Shown: positions 25,720 to 32,850 of the stretch, one piece after another
How the letters are laid out: the number at the start of each line of letters is the position of its first letter
How positions within the stretch are numbered: position 1 is the first letter of the stretch
DNA from: JAJYRX01 sp041655275
GTDB lineage: Bacteria; Pseudomonadota; Gammaproteobacteria; Burkholderiales; Burkholderiaceae_B
Reading direction: 5' to 3'
Assembly: GCA_041655275.1 (NCBI GenBank)
Contig: JBBAFU010000012.1
Span: forward strand, 1-64,000
DNA: 64,000 nucleotides
Notes under the pieces: model-generated
What the model was told of the DNA's origin: nothing
The model's database searches: none
What the model saw: only the letters and a program-made list of their open reading frames with translations
Program-made: the position numbers and the translations under genes

Positions 25720-26688
25720 CTAGCCACCCACCGCGCGATGATGAAATATAAAGCCAATGGTGTTGAGCAACAGCTGCGCGGCCAGTATCGAAGTGACACC
25801 ATTCGCATCGTAGGCCGGCGCAACCTCAACCAGATCGATACCGGCTATAGCACCGCGAGAGCGTTGCGACAAGGCTTCCAGGATCTCGAGCACCTCATAA
25901 TAGAGAAAGCCGCCGTGGCTGGGAGTGCCGGTGCCCGGTGCGATTGAGGGATCGAAGCCATCGATATCAATCGTGACATAGTAATGTGGCACCACCGGTA
26001 TTTGTTCCAGTACACCAGCCACCCCCAGTGCCCGCACGTCCCTGACCGAAAGAATCCGCGAACCGCTGTCACGTGCTGCATCATAGTCGGACCGGTTCGA
26101 CGACGAGACATTGCGGATGCCCATCTGCGTCATACCGGTCACATGCGACATTTCGGAGGCGCGCCGCAAAGGATTGCCATGACCATATCGCACGCCGTGA
26201 CGCTCATCGACGAAATCCAGGTGAGCGTCGAAATGAATAATATGCACCGGCTCATGCAGCCGAAATGCGGCAATGACGGGCGCGTGAATGGAATGATCTC
26301 CGCCCAGCACCACGGGCATCACACCTTTACGCAGGATTTGCTCCACGGCCGCCTGGATATTGGCGTTCGATGTGGCCATATCGGTATGCACGATATCGGC
26401 ATCACCCACATCGACCATGCGAACCTCGCTTTCACGCAAATAGGTAGTATCGCGTTCATGATCATAGGCGCCGTCATGGCCGAAGGCGAACAGCGTCGAA
26501 GCTTCACGGATTGCGCGTGGACCAAAACGCGCTCCCGGTCGCCATTGTGTACCCATGTCATTGGGCGCTCCCAGAATAGCGACATCAGCGTCCAGCTGCG
26601 CCAGATCAAGCTGCACCGGCGCCTTGCCGAAAGTGCAGTGGCCAACAAACGGTAGGTTCAGACGTCCTGTTTCATAACCATGTGACAT
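25720..26688 (-). CDS. Agmatinase-family ureohydrolase, paralog 5
   Basis: A protein of 322 residues from the ATG at 26688; the frame is open to a TTG at 26736 but the shorter form fits the family. Motifs: GGDHS (129-133), DAHLD (154-158), GHGNPL (169-174, His kept but Thr-Pro changed to Asn-Pro), TIDIDGFDP (239-247) with APGTGTPSHGG, and Glu 288 in VEVAPAYD. The WRPGARFGPRAIREAS block is typical. It is a canonical ureohydrolase by active site, transcribed with the cupin gene 75 bases upstream. Substrate unknown. Confidence 0.86.
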   Translation of the reverse strand: MSHGYETGRLNLPFVGHCTFGKAPVQLDLAQLDADVAILGAPNDMGTQWRPGARFGPRAIREASTLFAFGHDGAYDHERDTTYLRESEVRMVDVGDADIVHTDMATSNANIQAAVEQILRKGVMPVVLGGDHSIHAPVIAAFRLHEPVHIIHFDAHLDFVDERHGVRYGHGNPLRRASEMSHVTGMTQMGIRNVSSSNRSDYDAARDSGSRILSVRDVRALGVAGVLEQIPVVPHYYVTIDIDGFDPSIAPGTGTPSHGGFLYYEVLEILEALSQRSRGAIAGIDLVEVAPAYDANGVTSILAAQLLLNTIGFIFHHRAVGG

Positions 26689-26763
26689 AACAACAGGTCC
26701 TTCTCCATGAACAACTTGGCGGAACGAGTTCTTCAAATACTCGCAATGGGAACGCCGTGATGA

Positions 26764-27048
26764 CTAGCGGATCTCGATCTCGACAAAGACGAATTCAGCG
26801 TCGCCGGGATTGATGACATTGTGGCGCACACCTGCCGGGCGCGTGTAGGATTGGCCCGTGACCAGTTCGGCGGTGTTTGTGCCTTCGTCGGTTTCCAGCT
26901 GCAGCGGGCCGCTCGTCATGGGCACCACCACATAATCCATGGCGTGCGTATGCCAGCCGGTTTCAGCGCCGGGCGCAAACCGCCACTCCGTCACTTTCAC
27001 CCGCTCATTGTCGATCTGTACCGTGGGGACTGCCTGTGGCCTGCCCAT
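26764..27048 (-). CDS. Small cupin-domain protein
   Basis: A 94-residue single-domain cupin. Likely metal ligands are His 33 and His 35 in GWHTHAMDY and the His in RPAGVRHNV near residue 76. Proteins of this size can be isomerases, dioxygenase-like enzymes or sensors of small molecules. It precedes ureohydrolase 5 on the same strand, with a 75-base gap, so an accessory role in that step is possible. An inverted repeat GAATC/GATTC (27092-27109) lies upstream and may be part of its control region. Confidence 0.75.
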   Translation of the reverse strand: MGRPQAVPTVQIDNERVKVTEWRFAPGAETGWHTHAMDYVVVPMTSGPLQLETDEGTNTAELVTGQSYTRPAGVRHNVINPGDAEFVFVEIEIR

Positions 27049-27139
27049 GATGCAACCTCCGTCGCCTGATTAAGCTGACGACATGGTATCAGAATCCACA
27101 TCCTGATTCGATGAACTAACAGACCTGTACCCGCGGTGC

Positions 27140-27180
27140 AAACAAAAAAGCCCTGCTCGCCATCAAAGGCGGCAGGGCTT
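27140..27180 (-). terminator. Rho-independent terminator of the ribosomal protein cluster
   Basis: On the minus strand AAGCCCTGC pairs across 27172-27180 and 27148-27156, extended by GGCG/CGCC around a small bulge, followed by TTTTTGTTT. It lies 20 bases beyond the rpsQ stop and ends the S10-type transcript there rather than continuing to rplN. Confidence 0.9.
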
Positions 27181-27199
27181 CACGTACCGGACCCCGGCG

Positions 27200-27487
27200 T
27201 CAGATGACGCGGGCGGCTTCTACCAGTCGTACAACCGTCCACGCCTTGTGGCGGCTGATGGGACGACCTTCGGTAATCTCGACGGTGTCGCCTTCGTTGT
27301 ACTGGTTGTTTTCATCATGCGCCTTGTACTTGGCCGAGCGGATGATGAATTTTCCGAAGACGGGATGCTTGACGCGGCGATCGACCTGCACCACCACTGT
27401 CTTGTCCATCTTGTTGCTGACTACCTTGCCGGTCAAGGAACGCTTGCGCTTGACAGGCTCGGCAGCCGGTGTCTGGGTTTCGCTCAT
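27200..27487 (-). CDS. rpsQ: 30S ribosomal protein S17
   Basis: A 95-residue protein with the S17 core RSLTGKVVSNKMDKTVVVQVDR, shown here in part, and the KHPVFGKFI and GDTVEITEGRPISRHKAW blocks. It binds 16S rRNA early in small-subunit assembly. The N-terminus has a short extension (SETQTPAAEPVKRK). The ATG at 27487 starts 2 bases after the rpmC stop. It is the last gene of this cluster and is followed by a terminator. Confidence 0.96.
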   Translation of the reverse strand: MSETQTPAAEPVKRKRSLTGKVVSNKMDKTVVVQVDRRVKHPVFGKFIIRSAKYKAHDENNQYNEGDTVEITEGRPISRHKAWTVVRLVEAARVI

Positions 27488-27488
27488 G

Positions 27489-27680
27489 TCACTGTCCTGC
27501 ATTCTGGGCCATGACCGTGCGCACGCGCGCGATGTCGCGGCGTACCTGGCGGATCTGGCTGGTATTGGTAAGCTGCTGGGTGGCACGCTGCATGCGCAGG
27601 TTGAATTGTGCCTTGAGCAGGCTTTCGAGCTCGGTCTGGAGCTCGGCGGCGCTTTTCTCGCGCAGTTCGCTGGCTTTCAT
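27489..27680 (-). CDS. rpmC: 50S ribosomal protein L29
   Basis: A 63-residue protein, MKASELREKSAAELQTELES at the start and QIRQVRRDIARVRTVM in the second helix, the normal L29 pattern. It lies near the polypeptide exit tunnel. The true start is the ATG at 27680; the frame is open further upstream inside rplP but that part is a shadow. Confidence 0.96.
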   Translation of the reverse strand: MKASELREKSAAELQTELESLLKAQFNLRMQRATQQLTNTSQIRQVRRDIARVRTVMAQNAGQ

Positions 27681-27690
27681 GTGGATTCTC

Positions 27691-28104
27691 CTAGCCCATC
27701 TGGCGCGACACGAAGGTCGTCGACATGGGCAGCTTGGCTGCCGCCAGGCGGAAAGCCTCGCGCGCCAGTTCTTCGCTGACCCCTTCCATCTCGTACAGGA
27801 CCTTGCCGGGCTGGATTTCAGCCACCCAGAACTCGGGGCTGCCCTTGCCGCTTCCCATGCGCACTTCAAGCGGCTTCTTGGAGATGGGCTTGTCGGGAAA
27901 CACGCGAATCCAGATGCGGCCACCGCGCTTGATGTGACGGTTGATGGCCCGGCGCGCCGCCTCGATCTGGCGTGCAGTGAGCCGGCCACGGCCCGTGGCC
28001 TTGAGGCCAAACTCGCCGAACGAGACCTGGGCGCCGCGCGTTGCCAGGCCGGTGTTGCGGCCCTTGTGCTCTTTGCGATACTTTCTGCGTGAAGGTTGCA
28101 GCAT
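27691..28104 (-). CDS. rplP: 50S ribosomal protein L16
   Basis: A 137-residue protein starting MLQPSRRKYRKEHKGRN with the ARRAINRHIKRGG and RVFPDKPISKKPLEVRMG blocks of L16. It helps tRNA positioning at the A site. It follows rpsC by two bases. Confidence 0.97.
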   Translation of the reverse strand: MLQPSRRKYRKEHKGRNTGLATRGAQVSFGEFGLKATGRGRLTARQIEAARRAINRHIKRGGRIWIRVFPDKPISKKPLEVRMGSGKGSPEFWVAEIQPGKVLYEMEGVSEELAREAFRLAAAKLPMSTTFVSRQMG

Positions 28105-28106
28105 GA

Positions 28107-28880
28107 TTATTCTCCTTCGGGCGCCGCGGGCGCTTCGCTGCGGCGCGCACCCCGGCTGCGGCCGGGACGGCGATCCGGACGATCGCCACGCGGACGGCGG
28201 GCACGGCGCTCTTCATCGCGCGGCAGTGCCGGCTCAGCGGGCATTTCACCATTGGGCAGCATGTCGCCCTTGTAGACCCATACCTTGATGCCGATGATCC
28301 CGTAGGTAGTATGCGCTTCGGCGGTACCGTAATCAATATTGGCACGCAGGGTATGCAGGGGCACACGGCCTTCGCGATACCATTCGGTACGCGCGATTTC
28401 GATGCCGTTGAGCCGGCCCGCACTCTGGATCTTGATCCCCTGGGCACCCAGGCGCATGGCATTCTGCATGGCCCGCTTCATGGCCCGGCGGAACATGATG
28501 CGCTTTTCGAGCTGCTGGGCAATGGAGTCTGCAATCAGCTGGGCATCGGTTTCCGGACGACGGATTTCCTCGATGTTGACGTGCACGGGCACGCCCAGCA
28601 GGCGCTGCAGATCGCCCTTCAGGTTTTCGATATCCTCGCCGCGCTTGCCGATCACCACACCCGGACGTGCCGAATAGATGGTGATGCGTGCATTCTTGGC
28701 CGGGCGCTCGATGACCACACGGCCGACCGAGGCGTTCTTCAGTTTCTTCTTCAGATACTCACGCACCTGAATGTCTTCACGCAACATACCGCTGAATGCC
28801 TTCTTGTTGGCAAACCAGCGGGATGTCCAGTTGCGATTGACTGCAAGACGGAAGCCAATCGGATGGATTTTCTGTCCCAT
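28107..28880 (-). CDS. rpsC: 30S ribosomal protein S3 with basic C-terminal extension
   Basis: A 257-residue S3: N-terminal KH domain (VIGKRGEDIENLKGDL) and C-terminal S3 domain (GIKIQSAGRLNGIEIARTE, YGIIGIKVWVYKGD). After about residue 213 there is a tail rich in Arg, Pro, Glu and Ala. Many beta-proteobacteria carry such an extension and it makes the protein longer than the 233 residues of E. coli S3. The protein lines the mRNA entry site. Confidence 0.96.
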   Translation of the reverse strand: MGQKIHPIGFRLAVNRNWTSRWFANKKAFSGMLREDIQVREYLKKKLKNASVGRVVIERPAKNARITIYSARPGVVIGKRGEDIENLKGDLQRLLGVPVHVNIEEIRRPETDAQLIADSIAQQLEKRIMFRRAMKRAMQNAMRLGAQGIKIQSAGRLNGIEIARTEWYREGRVPLHTLRANIDYGTAEAHTTYGIIGIKVWVYKGDMLPNGEMPAEPALPRDEERRARRPRGDRPDRRPGRSRGARRSEAPAAPEGE

Positions 28881-28889
28881 TGCTGCTCC

Positions 28890-29219
28890 TTAAGCGCCGA
28901 CCCTGACCACGATGTGGCAGGTCTGCTTTTCTATACGGTTGCCCCGGCCCTTGGCACGGGCGCGAAACCGCTTCATCGACTGGCCCTTGTCCACGAAAAT
29001 CGTGGTCACACGAAGCTCGTCGATATCCGCGCCGTCATTGTGTTCGGCATTGGCAATGGCCGATTCGAGCGCCTTCTTGATGATGCCGGCCGCCTTCTTG
29101 GGCGAGAACGTGAGAATGTTCAGCGCCTGCTCTACCGGCTTGCCGCGCACCAGATCCGCCACCAGGCGTGCCTTCTGGGCTGAAATGGGGACGCCACGAA
29201 CTTTCGCTTGGGTTTCCAT
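28890..29219 (-). CDS. rplV: 50S ribosomal protein L22
   Basis: A 109-residue protein with KVRGVPISAQKARLVADLVRG at its start (shown in part), the LESAIANAEHN helix and the C-terminal RAKGRGNRIEKQTCHI loop region that lines the exit tunnel. Length is normal. Confidence 0.97.
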   Translation of the reverse strand: METQAKVRGVPISAQKARLVADLVRGKPVEQALNILTFSPKKAAGIIKKALESAIANAEHNDGADIDELRVTTIFVDKGQSMKRFRARAKGRGNRIEKQTCHIVVRVGA

Positions 29220-29222
29220 GGC

Positions 29223-29498
29223 TTATCTCCGTGACTTCCTGTCCGCCGCGTGCCCCTTGAAGGTGCGCGTCAGGGCGAACTCGCCAAGCTTGTGGCCGAC
29301 CATGTTCTCGTTGATGTACACGGGAACATGCTGACGGCCGTTGTGCACGGCAATCGTGAGCCCGATGAACTCGGGCAGGATGGTGGAACGGCGCGACCAG
29401 GTACGAATCGGCCGCCTGTCTTTGCCCTCGATCGCCGCTTCCACCTTGGCAATAAGGTGGGCGTCGACAAATGGGCCTTTCTTGATGGAACGTGACAT
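29223..29498 (-). CDS. rpsS: 30S ribosomal protein S19
   Basis: A 91-residue protein: MSRSIKKGPFVDAHL at the start, TWSRRSTILPEFIGLTIAVH in the middle and VGHKLGEFALTRTFKGH near the end, all standard for S19, which contacts S13 and the head of the small subunit. Confidence 0.97.
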   Translation of the reverse strand: MSRSIKKGPFVDAHLIAKVEAAIEGKDRRPIRTWSRRSTILPEFIGLTIAVHNGRQHVPVYINENMVGHKLGEFALTRTFKGHAADRKSRR

Positions 29499-29510
29499 GT
29501 GTTTTGCCCT

Positions 29511-30338
29511 TTACTTGCGCTTGCGGCGCGAGACAATCATGTTGTCGGTACGCTTGTTGCGACGCGTGCGATAACCCTTGGCCGGCGTGCCCCACGGGCT
29601 GACCGGCTCGCGGCCCTCGCCCGTCTTGCCCTCGCCCCCGCCGTGGGGGTGATCGATCGGGTTCATGGCCACGCCGCGCACGCCGGGGCGTACACCGCGC
29701 CAGCGCATGGCGCCCGCCTTGCCGATCTGGCGCAGGCTGTTGTCCTCGTTACCGACCTCGCCGATGGTGGCGCGGCAATCGATGTGCACACGGCGCACCT
29801 CACCCGAGCGCAGACGCACCTGGGCATAGCTGCCTTCGCGCGCCAGCAGCACTGCCGACGCACCCGCCGAACGCGCCAGCTGCGCGCCCTTGCCGGGCAT
29901 CATCTCGACACAGTGGATGGTGGCACCGACCGGAATGTTGCGGATGGGCAGGGCATTGCCGGCACGGATGGGCGCATCCTGACCCGACATGATGCTGGCC
30001 CCGACCGCAAGACCGCGCGGCGCGATGATGTAACGACGCTCACCGTCGGCATAGCACACCAGTGCGATGTGCGCCGTACGGTTGGGGTCGTACTCCAGAC
30101 GCTCCACACGCGCGGGGATGCCATCCTTGTTGCGACGGAAATCGATGACGCGATAGTGGCGCTTGTGACCGCCGCCACGCTGGCGAACGGTGATGTGACC
30201 ATTGTGGTTGCGCCCGGAGCTGCGCGATTTCGGCTCGAGAAGGCCGGCAAAGGGCGCGCCCTTGTGCAGCTCGGGATGCACGACCTTGATCATGCCGCGG
30301 CGACCGGGCGAAGTGGGTTTGACTTTGACCAGTGCCAT
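29511..30338 (-). CDS. rplB: 50S ribosomal protein L2
   Basis: A 275-residue L2 with RNNHG-type RNA binding segment (SGRNHNGHITVRQRGGGHKR), and the conserved C-terminal MNPIDHPHGGGEG containing the His needed for peptidyl transferase function. It directly follows rplW (start one base after its stop). Confidence 0.97.
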   Translation of the reverse strand: MALVKVKPTSPGRRGMIKVVHPELHKGAPFAGLLEPKSRSSGRNHNGHITVRQRGGGHKRHYRVIDFRRNKDGIPARVERLEYDPNRTAHIALVCYADGERRYIIAPRGLAVGASIMSGQDAPIRAGNALPIRNIPVGATIHCVEMMPGKGAQLARSAGASAVLLAREGSYAQVRLRSGEVRRVHIDCRATIGEVGNEDNSLRQIGKAGAMRWRGVRPGVRGVAMNPIDHPHGGGEGKTGEGREPVSPWGTPAKGYRTRRNKRTDNMIVSRRKRK

Positions 30339-30635
30339 TTAATTCACCTCTGAAAAATCGAGTTCCTGGCCTTCCTTCAGGGCGACGTAGGCCTTGCGCT
30401 CGTTGCGACGCCGGCCGACATGACGGCCGAAGCGCTTGACCTTGCCATTCTGGTTGAGAACCTGAACGGATTCGACCTGTACCTTGAAGAGCAGCTCGAC
30501 CGCAGCCTTGATTTCAGGCTTGGTCGCATCGGGCGCCACGCGGAAAGCGATCTGCTGATGTCTTTCAGCGATATCGGTGGCCTTTTCCGTGACCACGGGC
30601 GCCAGGATGACCTGCATCAGACGTTCGACGTTCAT
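30339..30635 (-). CDS. rplW: 50S ribosomal protein L23
   Basis: A 98-residue L23 beginning MNVERLMQVILAPVVTEKA and containing KPEIKAAVELLFKVQVESV and VKRFGRHVGRR. It forms the chaperone and SRP docking site at the tunnel exit. The ATG overlaps the rplD stop by four bases. Confidence 0.97.
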   Translation of the reverse strand: MNVERLMQVILAPVVTEKATDIAERHQQIAFRVAPDATKPEIKAAVELLFKVQVESVQVLNQNGKVKRFGRHVGRRRNERKAYVALKEGQELDFSEVN

Positions 30636-31252
30636 CCCAGGATCTCCTCAAGTTGAGCCATGGCCGGACGCGTGATCAGCACTGTCTTGTAGTGGATCAG
30701 CGAGAGCGGATCGGCATAGCGCGTCTCGACAACCGACACATTGGGCAGGTTGCGGGTCGCCAGATAGACGTTCTCGTCCACCGCGTCGGTGATGATGAGC
30801 ACGGACTCCAGACCCATGCCCTTGATCTTCTGTGCTGCCAGACGCGTCTTGGGCGCCTCGAGCGAGAAGGAGTCGACCACGGCGACGCGGTCTTCGCGGG
30901 CGAGCTGCGACAGGATGGCGCGCATCCCGGCACGGTACATCTTCTTGTTCACCTTGTGCGAGAAGTTCTCGTCCGGCGAGCTGGGGAAGGTACGGCCACC
31001 GCCACGCCACAAGGGCGAGGACGCGGCACCTGCGCGGGCACGACCCGTGCCTTTCTGGCGCCAGGGCTTGCGCGTGCTGTAGGCGACTTCCGCCCGGGTC
31101 TTCTGGGCCCGGTTGCCGCTGCGGGCATTGGCCTGATAGGCGACAACGACCTGATGCACCAGTGCCTCGTTGAAATCACGACCAAACACCGTGGCCGGCG
31201 CGGCGACCATCTGGGCCGACTGACCCTGATCATCCAGGAGTTTGAGTTCCAT
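30632..31252 (-). CDS. rplD: 50S ribosomal protein L4
   Basis: A 206-residue L4 with NEALVHQVVVAYQANAR, RPWRQKGTGRARAG-type loop (KPWRQKGTGRARAG) reaching the tunnel, and PLWRGGGRTFP. In gamma-proteobacteria L4 represses its own operon through the S10 leader; no matching leader was identified here. Confidence 0.97.
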   Translation of the reverse strand: MELKLLDDQGQSAQMVAAPATVFGRDFNEALVHQVVVAYQANARSGNRAQKTRAEVAYSTRKPWRQKGTGRARAGAASSPLWRGGGRTFPSSPDENFSHKVNKKMYRAGMRAILSQLAREDRVAVVDSFSLEAPKTRLAAQKIKGMGLESVLIITDAVDENVYLATRNLPNVSVVETRYADPLSLIHYKTVLITRPAMAQLEEILG

Positions 31253-31254
31253 GA

Positions 31255-31935
31255 TCAGACCCCCTTTCCAGATGACTTGAGCGCCGGACGAACGACGATA
31301 TTGCCGTTCTTGTGGCCGGGCACTGCACCCTTGACCAACAGCAGACCGCGTTCGGCATCCACCCGCACAATGTCCAGGTTCTGCACGGTACGCGTGACGC
31401 TGCCCAGGTGGCCCGCCATCTTCTTGCCGGGGAATACCCGGCCCGGATCCTGCGCCATGCCGGTGGAGCCGGGCACGCGATGCGAGATCGAGTTGCCGTG
31501 GCTGCGATCCTGGCCACTGAAGTGGTGGCGCTTGATGGTGCCCGCAAAGCCCTTCCCGATCGTGGTGCCCGTGACATCAACCTGCTGGCCGGCCTGGAAA
31601 AGGCTGTCGACCGCAAGCTCGGCGCCGGCGTTGTACTCGCCGACCCGGGCGGGATCGAGACGGAATTCCTTGAGAATGCTGCCGGCCTGTGTGCCGGCCT
31701 TGGCATAATGGCCCGCCAGGGGACGGGTCACGCGCGACGGGCGTCGCGTGCCATAAGCCACCTGAACGGCGGCGTAGCCATCGGTTTGCGGCGTCTTGAC
31801 CTGGGTAATGCGATTGTTGGACACATCCAGCACAGTAACCGGGACAGAATCACCTTCCTCAGTGAAGATGCGCGTCATGCCCAGCTTGCGCCCAACGAGC
31901 CCCAGCCGCCACGCGGCAGGTGTCGTGTTCGACAT
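31255..31935 (-). CDS. rplC: 50S ribosomal protein L3
   Basis: A 226-residue L3 with LGLVGRKLGMTRIFTEEGDS, the extended HHFSGQDRSHGNSISHRVPG segment (given in parts) and PGRVFPGKKMAGHLG. The ATG at 31935 is chosen because a GGAG site sits nine bases before it; an in-frame ATG at 31947 overlaps that site. rplC is the first gene of the transcript: rpsJ, which normally precedes it, is not in the 900 bases upstream. Confidence 0.95.
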   Translation of the reverse strand: MSNTTPAAWRLGLVGRKLGMTRIFTEEGDSVPVTVLDVSNNRITQVKTPQTDGYAAVQVAYGTRRPSRVTRPLAGHYAKAGTQAGSILKEFRLDPARVGEYNAGAELAVDSLFQAGQQVDVTGTTIGKGFAGTIKRHHFSGQDRSHGNSISHRVPGSTGMAQDPGRVFPGKKMAGHLGSVTRTVQNLDIVRVDAERGLLLVKGAVPGHKNGNIVVRPALKSSGKGV

Positions 31936-31948
31936 TGTTTTCTCCATT

Positions 31949-31968
31949 CCCGACTGCGATTGGTCGGG
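31949..31968 (-). promoter_or_regulatory. Leader hairpin before rplC
   Basis: On the minus strand CCCGAC and GTCGGG (31963-31968 and 31949-31954) form a 6-bp stem with an 8-base loop ending a few bases before the rplC ribosome site. It could influence rplC translation; there is no proof of protein binding. Confidence 0.4.
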
Positions 31969-32057
31969 GCTAATACCATGCGGCCTTGCCCATCAATTTC
32001 AGGGCCGGGACGCACACGATTCTTTCATGGCCAAGGCATACCAAGACCAAGTCCGGC

Positions 32058-32087
32058 AGTATAGCATGTTCATGGTGCGAAATGCAA
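32058..32087 (-). promoter_or_regulatory. Promoter of the rplC–rpsQ ribosomal cluster
   Basis: On the minus strand TTGCAT (32087-32082), 18 bases, TATACT (32063-32058), with an extended -10 (TGCTATACT). Transcription would start near 32051, giving a leader of about 115 bases before rplC. This explains how the cluster is expressed without rpsJ upstream. Confidence 0.7.
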
Positions 32088-32112
32088 AAAAGACTATATC
32101 AATCTGCAGGGC

Positions 32113-32457
32113 TCAGGGCGAAAGCCTCGTGAATTGATTTCTTGGCAGCAAACGTCTGAAATCTCCGTCAAAGCTGACAACATGCTCACCCTGATGAATC
32201 ACTGCTGCGGCCAGCCACGCATCCGGCAGATCATTTGCGCAAAGCGCCTCATCCAGACACAATCGACGCAGGACAGGCCACTCTTCACCCACCACCGCGG
32301 GCTCTATGGCAGCGGCCTGCAGTAACGCGTCAATGAACTGCAACGCTGCACCCTGGCTCGCACTGGATATTGCCTGTTCCAGCCAAGCCCGTGCGGGCGC
32401 ATGCTGCGGATGATCGCTACGCGACGCAGCGATCAATATAGTCACATCAGGCGTCAT
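32113..32457 (-). CDS. PIN-domain toxin, VapC-like
   Basis: A 114-residue PIN-fold protein. It begins MTPDVTILIAASRSDHP, with the first metal-site Asp at residue 4, and carries the later acidic cluster NDLPDAWLAAAVI and the VVSFDGDFRRL block. The internal Glu usually found after the first helix is not obvious (QFIDALLQA has an Asp there). Such proteins are ribonucleases that cut tRNA or rRNA when freed from the antitoxin. The ATG at 32457 lies inside the end of the antitoxin gene (11-base overlap), the usual VapBC coupling. Confidence 0.75.
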   Translation of the reverse strand: MTPDVTILIAASRSDHPQHAPARAWLEQAISSASQGAALQFIDALLQAAAIEPAVVGEEWPVLRRLCLDEALCANDLPDAWLAAAVIHQGEHVVSFDGDFRRLLPRNQFTRLSP

Positions 32458-32680
32458 TGTCGGCGGCATCCCGCAAGGCCTTGTTGCTCAGGCCATCAAG
32501 ACCGGGCATCAGCCCGCCTTTTCCATGATAGACAGGCAGACGAACATGTGTCGCGGGCATTCTCTGCCTCTGCAGCCGCAGCCCTTCCTCGATGAGCCGG
32601 GTCAATGTGGTGCGCTCTTGTACAGCAGTGATTTTTGCTTGGGCAAGCAAAGCATCGTTCAGATCAAGGGTGGTTTTCAC
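32447..32680 (-). CDS. VapB-like antitoxin
   Basis: About 77 residues from a GTG at 32680: KTTLDLNDALLAQAKITAVQ then RTTLTRLIEEGLRLQ, the ribbon-helix-helix pattern of VapB antitoxins, followed by a toxin-binding tail ending DNDA. The frame is open to 32869 but the upstream part has no family features and overlaps the guanine deaminase start on the other strand. No strong ribosome site precedes the GTG, and a TTG two codons earlier is an alternative. It would bind its own promoter together with the toxin. Confidence 0.65.
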   Translation of the reverse strand: MKTTLDLNDALLAQAKITAVQERTTLTRLIEEGLRLQRQRMPATHVRLPVYHGKGGLMPGLDGLSNKALRDAADNDA

Positions 32681-32745
32681 AAGCAATGAAACGACCGTTT
32701 CAGCACTCGGCAATCGTCCTCGGATGACCCTTGACGCGCCCACGC

Positions 32746-32775
32746 TTGTCGCCTGCCGGCCCGCATCCCTACAAT
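32746..32775 (+). promoter_or_regulatory. Possible promoter of guaD
   Basis: TTGTCG (32746-32751), 18 bases, TACAAT (32770-32775); the -10 matches 5 of 6 positions and the -35 four. It would start transcription about 70 bases before guaD, within the antisense upstream region of vapB. Confidence 0.35.
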
Positions 32776-32850
32776 CGGCGAAGTGCGGGTCTGCGTACCG
32801 CCCTGTCTGAATTCCGTCTGAACCCACCGAACTCTCGAGGCCGACCGTCC

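Noticed and set aside
31936..32057. S10-type autoregulatory leader bound by L4
   Set aside because: Only a single short hairpin is visible; it does not resemble the multi-hairpin leader of gamma-proteobacteria and rpsJ is absent.
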